The translations under genes were made by a program, and so were the position numbers. Below, piece by piece: positions 20,358-31,538 of a stretch of DNA of 64,000 nt. The notes beneath the pieces are model-generated. The model worked only from the letters and a program-made list of their open reading frames with translations, did not search any database and was not told the DNA's origin. This DNA comes from Astragalus membranaceus (Eukaryota > Streptophyta > Magnoliopsida > Fabales > Fabaceae): positions 31,889,825 to 31,953,824 of the forward strand of contig CM076851.1 in the NCBI GenBank assembly GCA_039519185.1, read 5' to 3'. Each line of letters starts with the position of its first letter. Within the stretch, counting starts at the first letter, position 1.

Positions 20358-23300
20358 CAGGAGAGGAGCCTGCTGAGAATGATGGTCTCATTAGAGGTAC
20401 GTGCTACATTCATGGTACTCCTCTGAAATCTCTTATTGATACTGGTGCTACCCATTGTTTTATCTCTATTGATTGTTGTAAAAGATTGGGCCTTGTTTTG
20501 TCTGCTATGTGTGGAGATATGGTTGTCGACACTCCTGCTAAGGGGTCGGTGACCACTTCTTTGGTGTGTCTTCTGTGTCCTTTGTCGATCTTCGGCAGAG
20601 ACTTTGTCGTGGATCTTGTTTGCTTGCCGTTGAGAGGATTGGACGTAATCTTTGGCATGGACTGGTTAGAGCATAACCATGTCCATATCAAATGTCGTAG
20701 CAAATCGGTTAGTTTCGGAGAGGAAGATTTTGTTTTATTGTCCGCTAGTCAGTTGAAGAAGTTGATGAAGGAAGGAGTTCAGCTATTTTCGTTGATGGCA
20801 TCGTTGTCTGCTGAGAGTCGGGTTGTCATTGAAGAGTTGCAGGTGGTGCGCGAGTTTCCAGATGTTTTTCCTGATGAGATCCCTAGTGTTCCACCTGAGA
20901 GGGAAGTGGAGTTTTCTATTGATCTTGCACCTGGTACGAGGCCTCTGTCTATGGCACCGTACAGGATGTCGGCGTCAGAATTGTCTGAGTTAAAGAAACA
21001 ACTTGAGGATCTGCTTGAGAAGAAGTTTGTTAGGCCAAGTGTATCGCCGTGGGGAGCTCCTGTGTTACTGGTGAAGAAGAAGGATGGAAGCATGAGGTTG
21101 TGTGTTGATTATAGGCAGCTGAATAAGGTGACCATTAAGAACAAGTATCCACTGCTGAGAATAGACGACTTAATGGATCAGTTGGTGGGAGCTCGAGTGT
21201 TCAGCAAGATTGATTTGAGGTCAGGTTATCATCAGATCAAGGTGAAGGGTGAAGATGTTCAGAAGACTGCTTTCAGAACGAGGTATGGGCATTATGAGTA
21301 TTCGGCGATGCCGTTCGGTGTCACTAACGCGCCGGGTGTATTTATGGAATACATGAATCGTATATTCCATACATACTTGGATCGGTTCGTGGTTGTGTTC
21401 ATTGACGACATCCTGATTTATTCGAAATCGGAGGAAGAGCATGCAGAGCATTTGAAATTGGTATTGGAGGTCTTGAGAGAGAAGAGGCTGTATGCCAAGT
21501 TGTCTAAGTGTGAATTCTGGTTGTCAGAAGTGGGTTTTCTGGGTCACATCATTTCTGGTAATGGTATTGTTGTGGATCCTTCTAAGGTTGATGCTGTGAT
21601 GCAATGGGAGAGTCTGAAGTCGGTTACGGAGATTAGAAGCTTCTTAGGGTTGGCTGGTTACTACAGAAGGTTCATCGAAGGTTTTTCTAAGTTGGCCCTT
21701 CCGTTGACGCAGTTGACTTGTAAGGGTAAGGCTTTTGTGTGGGATGCTCGTTGTGAGGAAAGTTTCCTTGAGTTGAAGAAGAGGTTGACGACGTCTCCTG
21801 TTTTGACGTTGCCAAAACCGGAAGAACCGTTCGTGGTATATTGTGATGCTTCGAAGATGGGTCTAGGTGGCGTGCTTATGCAAGATGGGAAGGTGATTGC
21901 TTATGCGTCGAGGCAATTGAGAGTTCATGAGAAGAATTATCCAACGCATGATTTGGAGTTGGCTGCAGTAGTCTTCGTGTTGAAGGTTTGGAGGCACTAT
22001 CTGTATGGTTCCAGATTTGAGGTGTTCAGTGATCATAAGAGTTTGAAATATCTGTTTGACCAGAAGGAATTGAACATGAGACAGCGCAGGTGGTTGGAAT
22101 TGTTCAAAGATTATGATTTCGGTTTGAACTATCATCCGGGTAAAGCTAATGTCGTGGCTGATGCTTTGAGCCGGAAATCCTTGCATATGTCGGCGATGAT
22201 GGTCAAAGAATTAGAGTTGATTGAGGAATTCAGAGATCTAAGTCTGGTTTGTAGGACGACACCTCATAGTGTCAAGCTGGGAATGCTAAGGATCGATAAT
22301 GATTTTCTGGACAGCATCAGAGAGGCTCAGAAATCAGATGCTAAGCTGGTGGATTTAATGAATGGGATTGGTCAATCTGAGAATGAAGACTTCAAGTTGG
22401 ATTCCCAAGGTGTGTTGAGGTTCCGTGGTAGGATCTGCATTCCAGATGATGTAGAAATGCGGAAAACAATTTTGGAAGAGGGTCACCGTAGTAAGTTGAG
22501 TATTCATCCTGGGGCGACAAAGATGTATCAAGACCTGAAGAAGATGTTTTGGTGGCATGGTATGAAGAGAGATGTAGCACACTTTGTGTATGCTTGTTTG
22601 ACTTGTCAGAAGTCGAAGGTGGAGCATCAGAAGCCTGCTGGATTGATGCAACCGTTGGAAATTCCAGAGTGGAAGTGGGATAGCATTTCGATGGATTTTG
22701 TGACGAGATTGCCTAATACGGTTAGAGGTCACGATGCTATTTGGGTGATCGTCGATAGGTTAACGAAGTCTGCTCACTTTGTTCCTATTAATATCACTTA
22801 TCCGGTGTCGAGGTTAGCCGAAGTTTATGTCAAAGAAATTGTGAAGTTGCATGGTGTTCCGAAAAGTATTGTTTCAGACAGAGATCCGAGGTTCACTTCA
22901 GATTTCTGGAAGAGTTTGCAAGAGAAGTTAGGGTCTAAGTTGAGGTTGAGTTCGGCATATCATCCTCAGACCGATGGTCAGTCAGAGAGGACAATTCAGT
23001 CATTAGAAGATTTGTTGAGGGCTTGTGTTTTGGAAGACGGGGGTTCGTGGGATTCCTATCTTCCTCTGATAGAGTTTCCGTACAACAATAGTTATCATTC
23101 TAGTATCGGGATGGCACCTTTTGAAGCATTGTATGGTCGGAAGTGTAGAACCCCGCTGTGTTGGTATGAGTCTGGAGAGAGTGTGGTGCTTGGACCTGAA
23201 ATTGTTCGGGAGACAACTGAGAAGATAAAGATGATCCGTGAAAAGATGAAGGCTTCGCAGAGTCGTCGGAAAAGTTATCACGACAAGAGGAGAAAAGATC

Positions 23301-23761
23301 TAGAGTTTCAGGAGGGTGAGCATGTGTTTTTGAGGGTCACTCCAGTGACCGGTGTTGGCCGTGCTTTGAAGTCGAAGAAGCTCACTCCTAGGTTCATTGG
23401 TCCTTATCAGATTTCCGGGAGAGTTGGGAATGTGGCGTATAGAGTGGCTTTCCCGCCAAATCTTTCGAATTTGCATGACGTGTTTCACGTGTCGCAACTT
23501 CGGAAGTACATTTCGGATCCGTCTCATGTGATCCACATAGATGATGTGGAGGTGCGGGATAATCTCACGGTGGAGACTATGCCTGTGCGGATTGAAGACC
23601 ATGAGGTGAAGGTGTTGAGAGGCAAGGAAATTGCATTGGTAAAGGTGGTTTGGCTAGGAGCTGCCGGTGAGAGCATGACTTGGGAGTTGGAGAGTAAGAT
23701 GCGGGAGTCTTATCCGGAGCTGTTTGACTCAGGTGAGTTTTCGAGGACGAAAACATTCTAA
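20309..23761 (+). CDS. pol: Ty3/gypsy Pol polyprotein: protease, RT, RNase H, integrase, chromodomain (Tekay-type)
   Basis: 1150 codons without a stop, in the -1 frame relative to gag. Domains in order: aspartic protease with DTGATHCF at about residue 44; reverse transcriptase with FIDD at 366-367; RNase H with YCDASKMG at about 513; integrase with an HHCC finger from H726 to CLTC near 763-766. The integrase catalytic residues are D796, D857 and E893, so the last two have 35 residues between them. A GPY/F module (FIGPYQIS) follows. The last ~60 residues (EIALVKVVWLGAAGESMTWE) form a group II-like chromodomain that places it in the Tekay/Del clade and would steer integration to chromatin. The ATG at 20309 is probably not a real start; the product is expected as a Gag-Pol fusion. 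All catalytic motifs are intact, so this is potentially active except for the gag/pol phase. Confidence 0.95.
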   Translation: MFEAEKERSSGKVFALTGEEPAENDGLIRGTCYIHGTPLKSLIDTGATHCFISIDCCKRLGLVLSAMCGDMVVDTPAKGSVTTSLVCLLCPLSIFGRDFVVDLVCLPLRGLDVIFGMDWLEHNHVHIKCRSKSVSFGEEDFVLLSASQLKKLMKEGVQLFSLMASLSAESRVVIEELQVVREFPDVFPDEIPSVPPEREVEFSIDLAPGTRPLSMAPYRMSASELSELKKQLEDLLEKKFVRPSVSPWGAPVLLVKKKDGSMRLCVDYRQLNKVTIKNKYPLLRIDDLMDQLVGARVFSKIDLRSGYHQIKVKGEDVQKTAFRTRYGHYEYSAMPFGVTNAPGVFMEYMNRIFHTYLDRFVVVFIDDILIYSKSEEEHAEHLKLVLEVLREKRLYAKLSKCEFWLSEVGFLGHIISGNGIVVDPSKVDAVMQWESLKSVTEIRSFLGLAGYYRRFIEGFSKLALPLTQLTCKGKAFVWDARCEESFLELKKRLTTSPVLTLPKPEEPFVVYCDASKMGLGGVLMQDGKVIAYASRQLRVHEKNYPTHDLELAAVVFVLKVWRHYLYGSRFEVFSDHKSLKYLFDQKELNMRQRRWLELFKDYDFGLNYHPGKANVVADALSRKSLHMSAMMVKELELIEEFRDLSLVCRTTPHSVKLGMLRIDNDFLDSIREAQKSDAKLVDLMNGIGQSENEDFKLDSQGVLRFRGRICIPDDVEMRKTILEEGHRSKLSIHPGATKMYQDLKKMFWWHGMKRDVAHFVYACLTCQKSKVEHQKPAGLMQPLEIPEWKWDSISMDFVTRLPNTVRGHDAIWVIVDRLTKSAHFVPINITYPVSRLAEVYVKEIVKLHGVPKSIVSDRDPRFTSDFWKSLQEKLGSKLRLSSAYHPQTDGQSERTIQSLEDLLRACVLEDGGSWDSYLPLIEFPYNNSYHSSIGMAPFEALYGRKCRTPLCWYESGESVVLGPEIVRETTEKIKMIREKMKASQSRRKSYHDKRRKDLEFQEGEHVFLRVTPVTGVGRALKSKKLTPRFIGPYQISGRVGNVAYRVAFPPNLSNLHDVFHVSQLRKYISDPSHVIHIDDVEVRDNLTVETMPVRIEDHEVKVLRGKEIALVKVVWLGAAGESMTWELESKMRESYPELFDSGEFSRTKTF

Positions 23762-23773
23762 GTGGGAGAGAAT
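23760..23773 (+). other. polypurine tract
   Basis: The purine-rich run agtgggagagaat lies immediately before the TG of the 3' LTR. It overlaps the end of the pol stop codon. Confidence 0.8.
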
Positions 23774-26272
23774 TGTAACGCCCAAATATTTAATTAAATT
23801 ATTTAATTAAATATTTAGGTATTCAATTATTTATTTATTTATTTATTTAATTAGTGTAATTATATTAATGTTGGACTGAGAGGTGTGCATTTGGGTTTTA
23901 GGTGATGGCGTTAGTGATCGGGCTTGAGGAAGCCCGTGATCCAAGCCCACTAGCTAGGCGCATGGGTGAGGCGCCTAGGCTAGGGTGTGCCTCATTTTGC
24001 GAATTGCTTGGAGAAAGAAAGAAGAGAGAAATTGCGAAGAGGAGAGAAAGAGAGAAGGAGGGCGGCGCAAATCCCAAGGAGGAGAAGAAGATTTCGCGAA
24101 TCCCAAGGAGAGAAGGGAAGTCGTGTTGCTGTAGTTCTGTTGGTGATTCCTCTCCAGGGTTTTCTATTCCTACGAATTAAGGTAAGGGTGGGTCTCATCT
24201 TCCTCTATAATTGGGTCTTATGATGGGTATTAGGGTAGGGCTTAGACCTATGTTGCCATGATCTTGTGTGATTGTTTGATTTGTAGTTGATTGAAACCCT
24301 TGATTTATGGTTATTACGAAATTGATGTTGTGGTGATGAATATTACGAAATTGATGTTTGATGATGATTATTACGAAATTGGTGTTGATGGTGATTATGA
24401 TGAAATTGGTGTTTTTGATGTTGTCATGGATGTATATGAGATGTTGGTGAATTTTGTGGTTGATGTTCAAGTCATAGGCGCCTTAGGCGCCATTGTTGTT
24501 GCCAATGTTGCGTTTTGTTGTTGTGCTGAAAACGGCGCCCTGCTCCTGGGCGCCATGTTGCTGTCTGTGTTGCGTCCCTGTGTTGCTGTCTGGGCGCCAT
24601 GGGCGCGTGTTCCCTGCTGTGTTGTGTTCAGTGTTGCTGTCCTGGGCGCCATGGGCGCAGGTTCCCTGTGTCTGGGCGCCAAGGGCGCCTAATTTTGGCT
24701 GCCCGTGTTGCGTTCCTAAGTTGTGTTTCCGTGTAGTTATGATACCTAGATGTCATGGGTGCTGAGTTTTGGTTGTTAAGTGGTGTATTCTGAAATGTCA
24801 CTGGGATCCCCTCCCCAGGGCGCCAATGTTGCTCCTGCGCCAGTTTTCTGTGTTGCTGCCTGTGTCTAAGTGCTGGGCGCCAGGATCCCTCCTGCGCCAG
24901 TTTTTGTGTTGCTGCCTGTGTCTAAGTGCTGAGCGCCAGGATCCCCCCTGCGCCAGTTTTCTGTGTTGCCTGGGCGCCAAGGGCGCCAGTTTCTGTGGCT
25001 GCGCCAGTTTTCCCTGCTAGGCGCCCAGTGCCTGGGCGCCAATTTTAGGATGTTGCCCAAAATGTTCCCGGTTTTGTTTTTGTCATATCTTTTGACTCGG
25101 ATGTCTGTTTGAGGTGCTTCAAAGTGTGTTGCGAAACTTATTCAGTTTTCTACCTGTGTGTTCTATTTTAAAGTAAAAACCATTATTTTTTTGACAGTTT
25201 CTGGGCGCCTCAAGTGGCTGTCCCTGTTGGTCGTTGTTGTCGGTGTTGCAAAACTATTTCGGTGTTTGAAACCCCCTTTTGTGTCCTATTTGGTGTCGTG
25301 AGCTGAAGTAAAACTTTTTGATGTAATCGGTAATATTAGTGTCCCGGTGTCAATAATGATGTGTTGATGTTTTTGACGATGGTATTGGTGATGAATAAAA
25401 GCTGTGTTTTCATAAGTGACGATGAATGCCATAAAGGCTATTAGCGACGATGATGTTTAATGACGATGAATGTTAGTGACAAATATATGTGTGACAATAA
25501 CTTGACAGGTGATGTGCCTTTCATTGGCAAATTGGTAAGTGATGGGTTGTTATGTTAACTGTGTTTTGTATGAGACTGTCTCTGGTGCATGTCATGGTGT
25601 CTCATACATCTCATGTGCATAAACAAGTGACGATGATGCGATAAATGCTATTTAGCGACGATGATGCCATAAAGGCTATTTAATGACGATGATGACAGGT
25701 ACCTCATGCATACACCTGTTGCGTTGGGTGGCATTTCATACACGTTCATGACATTGTGATGACTTGCTGTGATGACTTACTTGATGTGCGATGTGGTTTA
25801 TATAGCGTTGTAGCTCTAGCATAATACTTATCATATGCTCTATTATATTGCCAGATGAACTCACCCCTTCTGTTTGAATGTTACCCCTATGCGGTAACGT
25901 GCAGATGATCACGAGTGAAGGCTTAGGTACCTTCGTTAGACTTGAGTCGGTGTCTGCTTCTGATATGTAACACTCAGGGGGGAATAAACGCTGAACTTAG
26001 TTGTTATATTTTATTGTTGAAGTCCATTCAGGACGTCATGAATTGATTGTTTTAAACTTATTTTTATTTCCGCTGCGGGTGATGTAATTTTTGGTGACAT
26101 GATTAATTAAACAGGTGTTGTGGGCTTAGTCCCCTTTTGACAAGTTATTATATCGCATGAGACATTGTGTGTAATGATGAATATGTGTGACATCCCTTTC
26201 GATGTATGAAATAAAATTTTTGTAAACTCTGATTTTGTCAAATAATTACCGGGTAGGAAAAGGGGTGTTACA
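23774..26272 (+). mobile_element. 3' LTR of the Tekay-type element (2499 bp, uninterrupted)
   Basis: TG...CA ends and near identity to the two parts of the 5' LTR. It shows the empty target of the CACTA insertion (gggcgcgtgttccc near 24601-24614). The GGCGCC-rich region lies at about 24475-25040, and an AT-rich repeat (atttatttattt) lies near the start. The ORFs at 23902-25060 recur in the 5' LTR and are not genes. Confidence 0.94.
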
Positions 26273-26277
26273 TCCTA

Positions 26278-26359
26278 CTCGGCTCGAGGGATTAGTCTCT
26301 GCAGTTGGGTACAGAGGATATATACCTGGTTCACACCCAAAAAAATGAGTACAGAAAAA
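26278..26359 (+). mobile_element. 3' part of the interrupted SINE
   Basis: ctcggctcgagggattagtc and the following block match the SINE fragment at 9310, ending with a short A-run. tacagaaaaa at 26350-26359 repeats 10371-10380, marking the SINE's own target duplication. Confidence 0.7.
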
Positions 26360-26610
26360 AAAACCAACAAGAACTTCCAAAAAAATATAGTATTTGAAAA
26401 ATATGCAATACGAATGGAAAGTGGACATTAACACTTTGTTTTGTTAGGAAATGAAAGTAACAAGAAAGAAACTATATAAAAAACAATTGTGTAAGGAAAG
26501 AATGAGAGTAGAAAGTAAGAGTAAAAAAAATTTGGTTTGTATTGTTTAGTATGAGAGAAAGTAAAATAGAAAGTGAGAGGAAAAAGAGAAGTATAAGATA
26601 AATATATAAA

Positions 26611-26925
26611 GGCTAAAGTGCTCCCGGGGTCCCTTATCTTTATTTAAAGTAACGAATTAGTCCTTTATGTTTTTTTTGTCCCAAATAAGTCCTTTATTTT
26701 TCAAATTTTTGACACATAAATCATTTCCCGTTAACAGTGCTGATTTATGTGTCAAAAAAAGGATTTATGTGTTAAAAATTTGAAACATAAAGGACTGATT
26801 TGGGACAGAAAATGATTTATGTGTCAAAAATTTAAAACATAAAGGACTGATTTGGGACAAAAAAAAAGATAAAGGACCAAATCGTTACTTTAAATAAAGA
26901 TAAGGGACCCCGGAGCACTTTAGCC
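26611..26925. mobile_element. Mutator-type MITE, 315 bp
   Basis: Long terminal inverted repeats begin ggctaaagtgctcc at 26611 and end ggagcactttagcc at 26925. The arms stay complementary for well over 100 bp. The 9-bp sequence atatataaa is directly repeated on both flanks (26602-26610 and 26926-26934), the target duplication size of Mutator-like elements. Non-coding. Confidence 0.88.
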
Positions 26926-27412
26926 ATATATAAACATTAATAAATTTAAAATATATTTATCTCTTCAAATAAAAATGATTAAGATGAATTTAAAGTGAAT
27001 TTAAAAAACTAAATTTCATATTATATATCTAATATGAAAAATTATGATATAAGCCATAAATTTTATATTGTTCATATGCGCCGATAAGACTGAATTAAAA
27101 TTAATTAGTCATATAATTGCAAACTAAAACAACAAAAGAAAACCGATATTCGTTATATTCTATTTATTCATTAAACACTATTTATGATCAAATACAAAAG
27201 AAGGGAGACTAAGGTAGGGTTTCTCTGCAAACCAATCAAGCTAAAGTTGAATATTTTTTTGACCAAAGCTAAAGTTGTTTATTAATCCTTTCATGTTCGA
27301 TCTATTAATTATGGGGTACAAAAAGTCTGGGGTAAACAAAGAATAACATTGTTTTTCGTATTTTTAACGTTCTATTTTCGGATAAAACAAAAAATGATGA
27401 ATTCTTAATATA

Positions 27413-27615
27413 TTCTAACCAACACCGTTGGCCCAGTGACTTAATCTACCCTGGGGCACGTGGGGTTGATCCGGTGCTCCCGGGTTCGATTCCCGCAGTG
27501 GACAAACTCAGTGTTGGCCGGTGCGAAATTTGATCTTATGCACGAGTGGAGATTTGTTTTTCATTGAAAGCGTTGAGACACTACGTGGATAGTCAGTGAT
27601 GGTCTGAAACAAAAA
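27413..27615 (+). mobile_element. tRNA-derived SINE
   Basis: It contains an A-box-like tggcccagtgac at 27429 and a B-box gggttcgattcc at 27482, spaced as in a Pol III promoter. A non-tRNA body and an A-rich end (gaaacaaaaaca) follow. The flanks attcttaat and attcttatt may be an imperfect target duplication. It does not fold as a full tRNA. Confidence 0.6.
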
Positions 27616-27619
27616 CACA

Positions 27620-27977
27620 TTCTTATTCCAAAAGATTAAATGAAAAATTCAATAAGACAAATTCTATGTGAAAAAATTGGCATGCTTAATGTGTGACTGG
27701 TTGATTTTTTTAGAGTGGTTCAATTAAAAAAATATGATCCTAAAGTGTTATCAGATATACATGCCTATGTAAGCACTAAGTTCACCAAATTTTTTCATTT
27801 GGACAAAACCAGACTTGCAAGAAAAAAAGCAGTAGCTCGATGATAAGTTCAATTTAGTGAGAAATAGGGGGACTTAATTATGCAAATTTATTCAAAAGAA
27901 TAAGTTTGCATAATTAAGTTAAAAAATATATTAGTGGACATTTTTTAAATGGATATTTTGGAAAATATTAATAAAAA

Positions 27978-28016
<39 letters not shown>

Positions 28017-28830
28017 AAAAGAATAATTGTTGTCAAAAAAAATAAAAGAATAATTAGTCATATGAATCCCTTTTTAAATTATATTTTAAAGAAATTGTAA
28101 CACCCTACATTTTATTCGTCAGTTAAATCAAGTGTGTTTTTCATTTTGACAAATTAGAGATATACCGTTAAGTTTGGATACATAAACGAAATGTATAAAT
28201 TCCCTACTGACTCATCAAAAGTAATGTCATTCCATAAGAGGAATTTGGATCCTCTCCTTCCACTCTCCATACATCTCCTCCTTCCTCTCTATGTCTCTCT
28301 AATTACTTTCATTCTCCATCATCATTTATTTATATTTTTAAAAATAGTACATATCCTAATAAAAGGGTACAATAAAGTCTAATCCACTTAGATGATCCAA
28401 AACATCTTTCTATATAATCTCAAAACACTCAATATACAAATCTTGAGCAAAAAAATAGTCTTCCATAACTATTCGTTTCTTATAAAGTGAACCAGGGTAA
28501 TATTTATTTTGACAAAAAATACTAGTATTTTTTTCATTTTAAAACAATGCAAATAAATATTTATCATTATTTTGTTGTTGTTTTTTCTTTATTGCTCTCG
28601 TTTATTCAGAGTTTTTTTTTCCCATTTCCAATATTGGACAGTTTCCAATGTTTGTTCAACTTGAAAGTTGAAACGTCCACTCTCCATTTATAATATTGCG
28701 TCTTTTTCCGATACTCTCTATTCTTTTGTTCCTTTTTCCGATACATAGAAACGTCTAAGCTTAACGTTTAATTGTTCAGAAAATTTTCATCATCCACTCT
28801 TTTTTTTTAAATAAGTAAGCTAGTTCGATT
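27620..28830. other. AT-rich intergenic DNA
   Basis: There is an AT dinucleotide run at about 27978-28013. No gene, long repeat or RNA is recognisable; the ORF at 28191 is chance. Confidence 0.5.
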
Positions 28831-28831
28831 A

Positions 28832-29221
<390 letters not shown>

Positions 29222-29223
29222 AA

Positions 29224-29236
29224 TGGTATTCAGAGC
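29224..29236 (+). other. copia primer binding site
   Basis: tggtattcagagc resembles the initiator-Met primer site with one inserted T. It lies two bases after the LTR end. Confidence 0.7.
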
Positions 29237-29308
29237 GTAATTGTTGAAGTTTCTGAGAGTGAATCCAGTGTGAGAAGATGAGTGAAGTCTCAACGGTGAA
29301 AGTGAACT

Positions 29309-30285
29309 GTGATAACGACGAACGGCCATTTTCCGGCGAACTTTCCGATCCTCGATGGAAGAAACTACGATCAGTGGAGTATGAAGATGAAGGCGATCCT
29401 TGGTTATCAGGATGTGTGGGATTTGGTGCAGAACGGACTAGCTCCGTTACCGGTGAACGCAACCGTTGCGCAACAAGAAACTTACAAAGAAGCGAAGAAG
29501 AAGGACTGGAGAGGACTGTGTATCCTCCATCAGTGTGTGTCCTGCAATTTTTGGGAAAATTGCTAGATCGGAGACAAGCAAAGCAGCGTGGGACATTCTT
29601 GCGAGTTTCTACGCTGGAGATCAGAAATTGAAGAAGGTGCGACTTCAAACTCTGAGAAGATAGTGAACTGCTAGGAATGGAGGAGAGTGAATCGATTGCT
29701 GCGTATTTCACGAGAGTGCAAACGATGACGAATCAGATAACGTATTGCGGTGAAACGATGTCTGATGAATCAGTAGTGGAGAAGATTTTGCGATCTGTGT
29801 CTTCGCGTTTTGATCACATCACTGTGGCGATCGAACAGGCGAAAGATCTATCAACAATGACGATAGAAGAACTTCAAGGATCACTTAAAGCGCATGAGCA
29901 GAGGATGAATGAGAAGAAAGTGGTGAAGCCTGGCACTGAGCAAGCTTTAGCAGTGCAAACAAGCAACAAAACAGAGGGAAATCAAAGAGGACGTGGTAGA
30001 GGCAGAAATAGTTACAGAGGAGGAAGAGGAAGAGGTAATTCTTATAACTCAAACTCTGCAAAATCAAACACTAGTGATAATAGTAACAGTAATGAGCAGG
30101 GAAGTAGTAGTGGTGATAGTTATAGAGGAAGAGGGAGTAGAGGTGGCAGAGGATATAGAGGAAGAGGGAGAAGATTCGACAAGAGCCATATACAGTGTTA
30201 TAACTGTGAGAAATATGGACATTTTGCTGATGAGTGCTACAGCAATGTTGATGGCAATGATGCTAAAATGGCTGAAGAAGAATAA
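29309..30285 (+). pseudogene. Ty1/copia gag, frameshifted
   Basis: The start MITTNGHFPANFPILDGRNY and WSMKMKAILGYQDVW are typical copia gag N-terminal sequence. The frame then shifts around 29540 and continues in another frame (SETSKAAWDI, KKVRLQTLRR). It meets a stop at 29660-29662 and resumes with MEESESIAAYFTRVQTMTNQ. The C-terminal half has an RG/GRGR-rich region and one zinc knuckle (CYNCEKYGHFADEC). At least one frameshift and two stops make it non-functional. Confidence 0.88.
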
Positions 30286-30303
30286 GAGAAGGAGGAATCT
30301 CTG

Positions 30304-31029
30304 TTGATGGTGATTGAGGAGACAGAGAGCAGTGATGAAGTGATTGAGGAGACAAAGAGCAGTGGTGAAATAGTGCAAATGGTGACAACTAAGGAGGAAG
30401 GTGAGAGTGGTGAGCACTGGTTTCTCGACACAGGTTGTTCGACCCACATGACAGGGAGGAGAGACTGGTTTGTTGAAATTGATTTTTCAATCAAGAGTTG
30501 AGTAAGGTTTGCTGATGATAGAACCATGAAGGTGGAAGGTGTGGGGAGAGTGATGATAAGAAAGAAGGATGGCTCACTGTGCTTCATTTCTGGTGTACTG
30601 TATGTGCCAGGGATAAAGAGCAATTTGCTGAGTATTGGACAGCTATTGGAGAAGGGATACAGGATGGTGCTGGAAGATAATGCTATGAAGGTGTATGACA
30701 CTGAAAAGTGGTTGTTGATAAAGGCAACTCTCTCCAAGAACAGGACATTTAAGATCGAATTGGGTGTACTGATGCAGCAGTGCTTAGCCACAGCAGTCGA
30801 CAAGGAAGAGTGGCTGTGGCATTTCAGATATGGACACTTGAATTTTGGTGATTTGAACAGGATGCAGAGCAAGACAGTAGTGAAAGGTTTGCCTCATATC
30901 CATGTTCCAAAGGATGTATGTTCAGAGGGTGTGGAGAGCAAGATGCCTAGGGGTTCCTTCAATCCAAGTGTGACCAGTAGAGCAAAGAGGAAGCTGCAGG
31001 TGATTTCTCAGATGTGTGTGGCCCCATAG
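30304..31029 (+). pseudogene. Ty1/copia protease and GAG-pre-integrase region, truncated
   Basis: It contains the copia protease signature WFLDTGCSTHMTG near 30420. After a stop at 30499-30501 comes the continuation with VLYVPGIKSNLLSIGQL and a GAG-pre-integrase segment (WLWHFRYGHLNFGDL). Similarity ends near 31020. Integrase, RT, RNase H and the 3' LTR are all missing, so the element is a 5' fragment. Confidence 0.85.
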
Positions 31030-31538
31030 TGCATGAAACTCCTAATATTAGTTTTGTAATGTTTTGTGAGTTTTATATATTTTCTTAGAACGACACAAGT
31101 TTTGCAACAGAATTAAATCTTGGTGGGTTAACTTTCTTAACTTTTTATTCTTAATTCAAAAGAATGTTTCTTTACAAAAAAGAGTAAAGGGAAGTTTGAA
31201 TTACCGAGAAGGTAATAAGCAGAAGATACAAAGAATAATCCAGCACCATACCCAAACATCTGGCCGAGAAGGGAAATTTTGTTTCGGCATGTAAGACAAA
31301 CCCAGAAACACAAAGACAAGTAGTAGTAGTAATTGAATGCCATAAGCAAAAGTTGAAGCCTACATATCTTTAATATCAAAAAAAATTGGAGATGTTGCAA
31401 AGAAAGAAGTTGTAGAAAAGATGACATGACAGCAATAAAAGAAAGTAATACAGAAAAAAAACATGACAACAAATAACCCTATAATATGAGAGAATCTATC
31501 ACATAATACTATACTACCACCCGCAGTTACTATTTGGT
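31030..31538. other. no gene recognised
   Basis: AT-rich, with only short chance frames. It lies between the copia remnant and orphan ORF 2 and would be the 3' flank of that ORF. Confidence 0.4.

Larger units (their letters stand above)
10501..26272 (+). mobile_element. complete Tekay/Del-type chromovirus (Ty3/gypsy), nested host for a CACTA element
   Basis: The borders are tgtaacgccc at 10501 and ggggtgttaca at 26272, flanked on both sides by the 5-bp duplication tccta (10496-10500 and 26273-26277). Order: 5' LTR (split), PBS, gag, pol, polypurine tract, 3' LTR. Where they align, the LTRs differ by only a few percent, so the insertion is fairly recent. A 126-bp segment near 24700-24825 is absent from the 5' LTR. 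It inserted into a SINE. Confidence 0.95.

Noticed and set aside
27413..27615. A second tRNA gene
   Set aside because: A- and B-box-like sequences are present but there is no acceptor or anticodon stem pairing; fits a SINE head.
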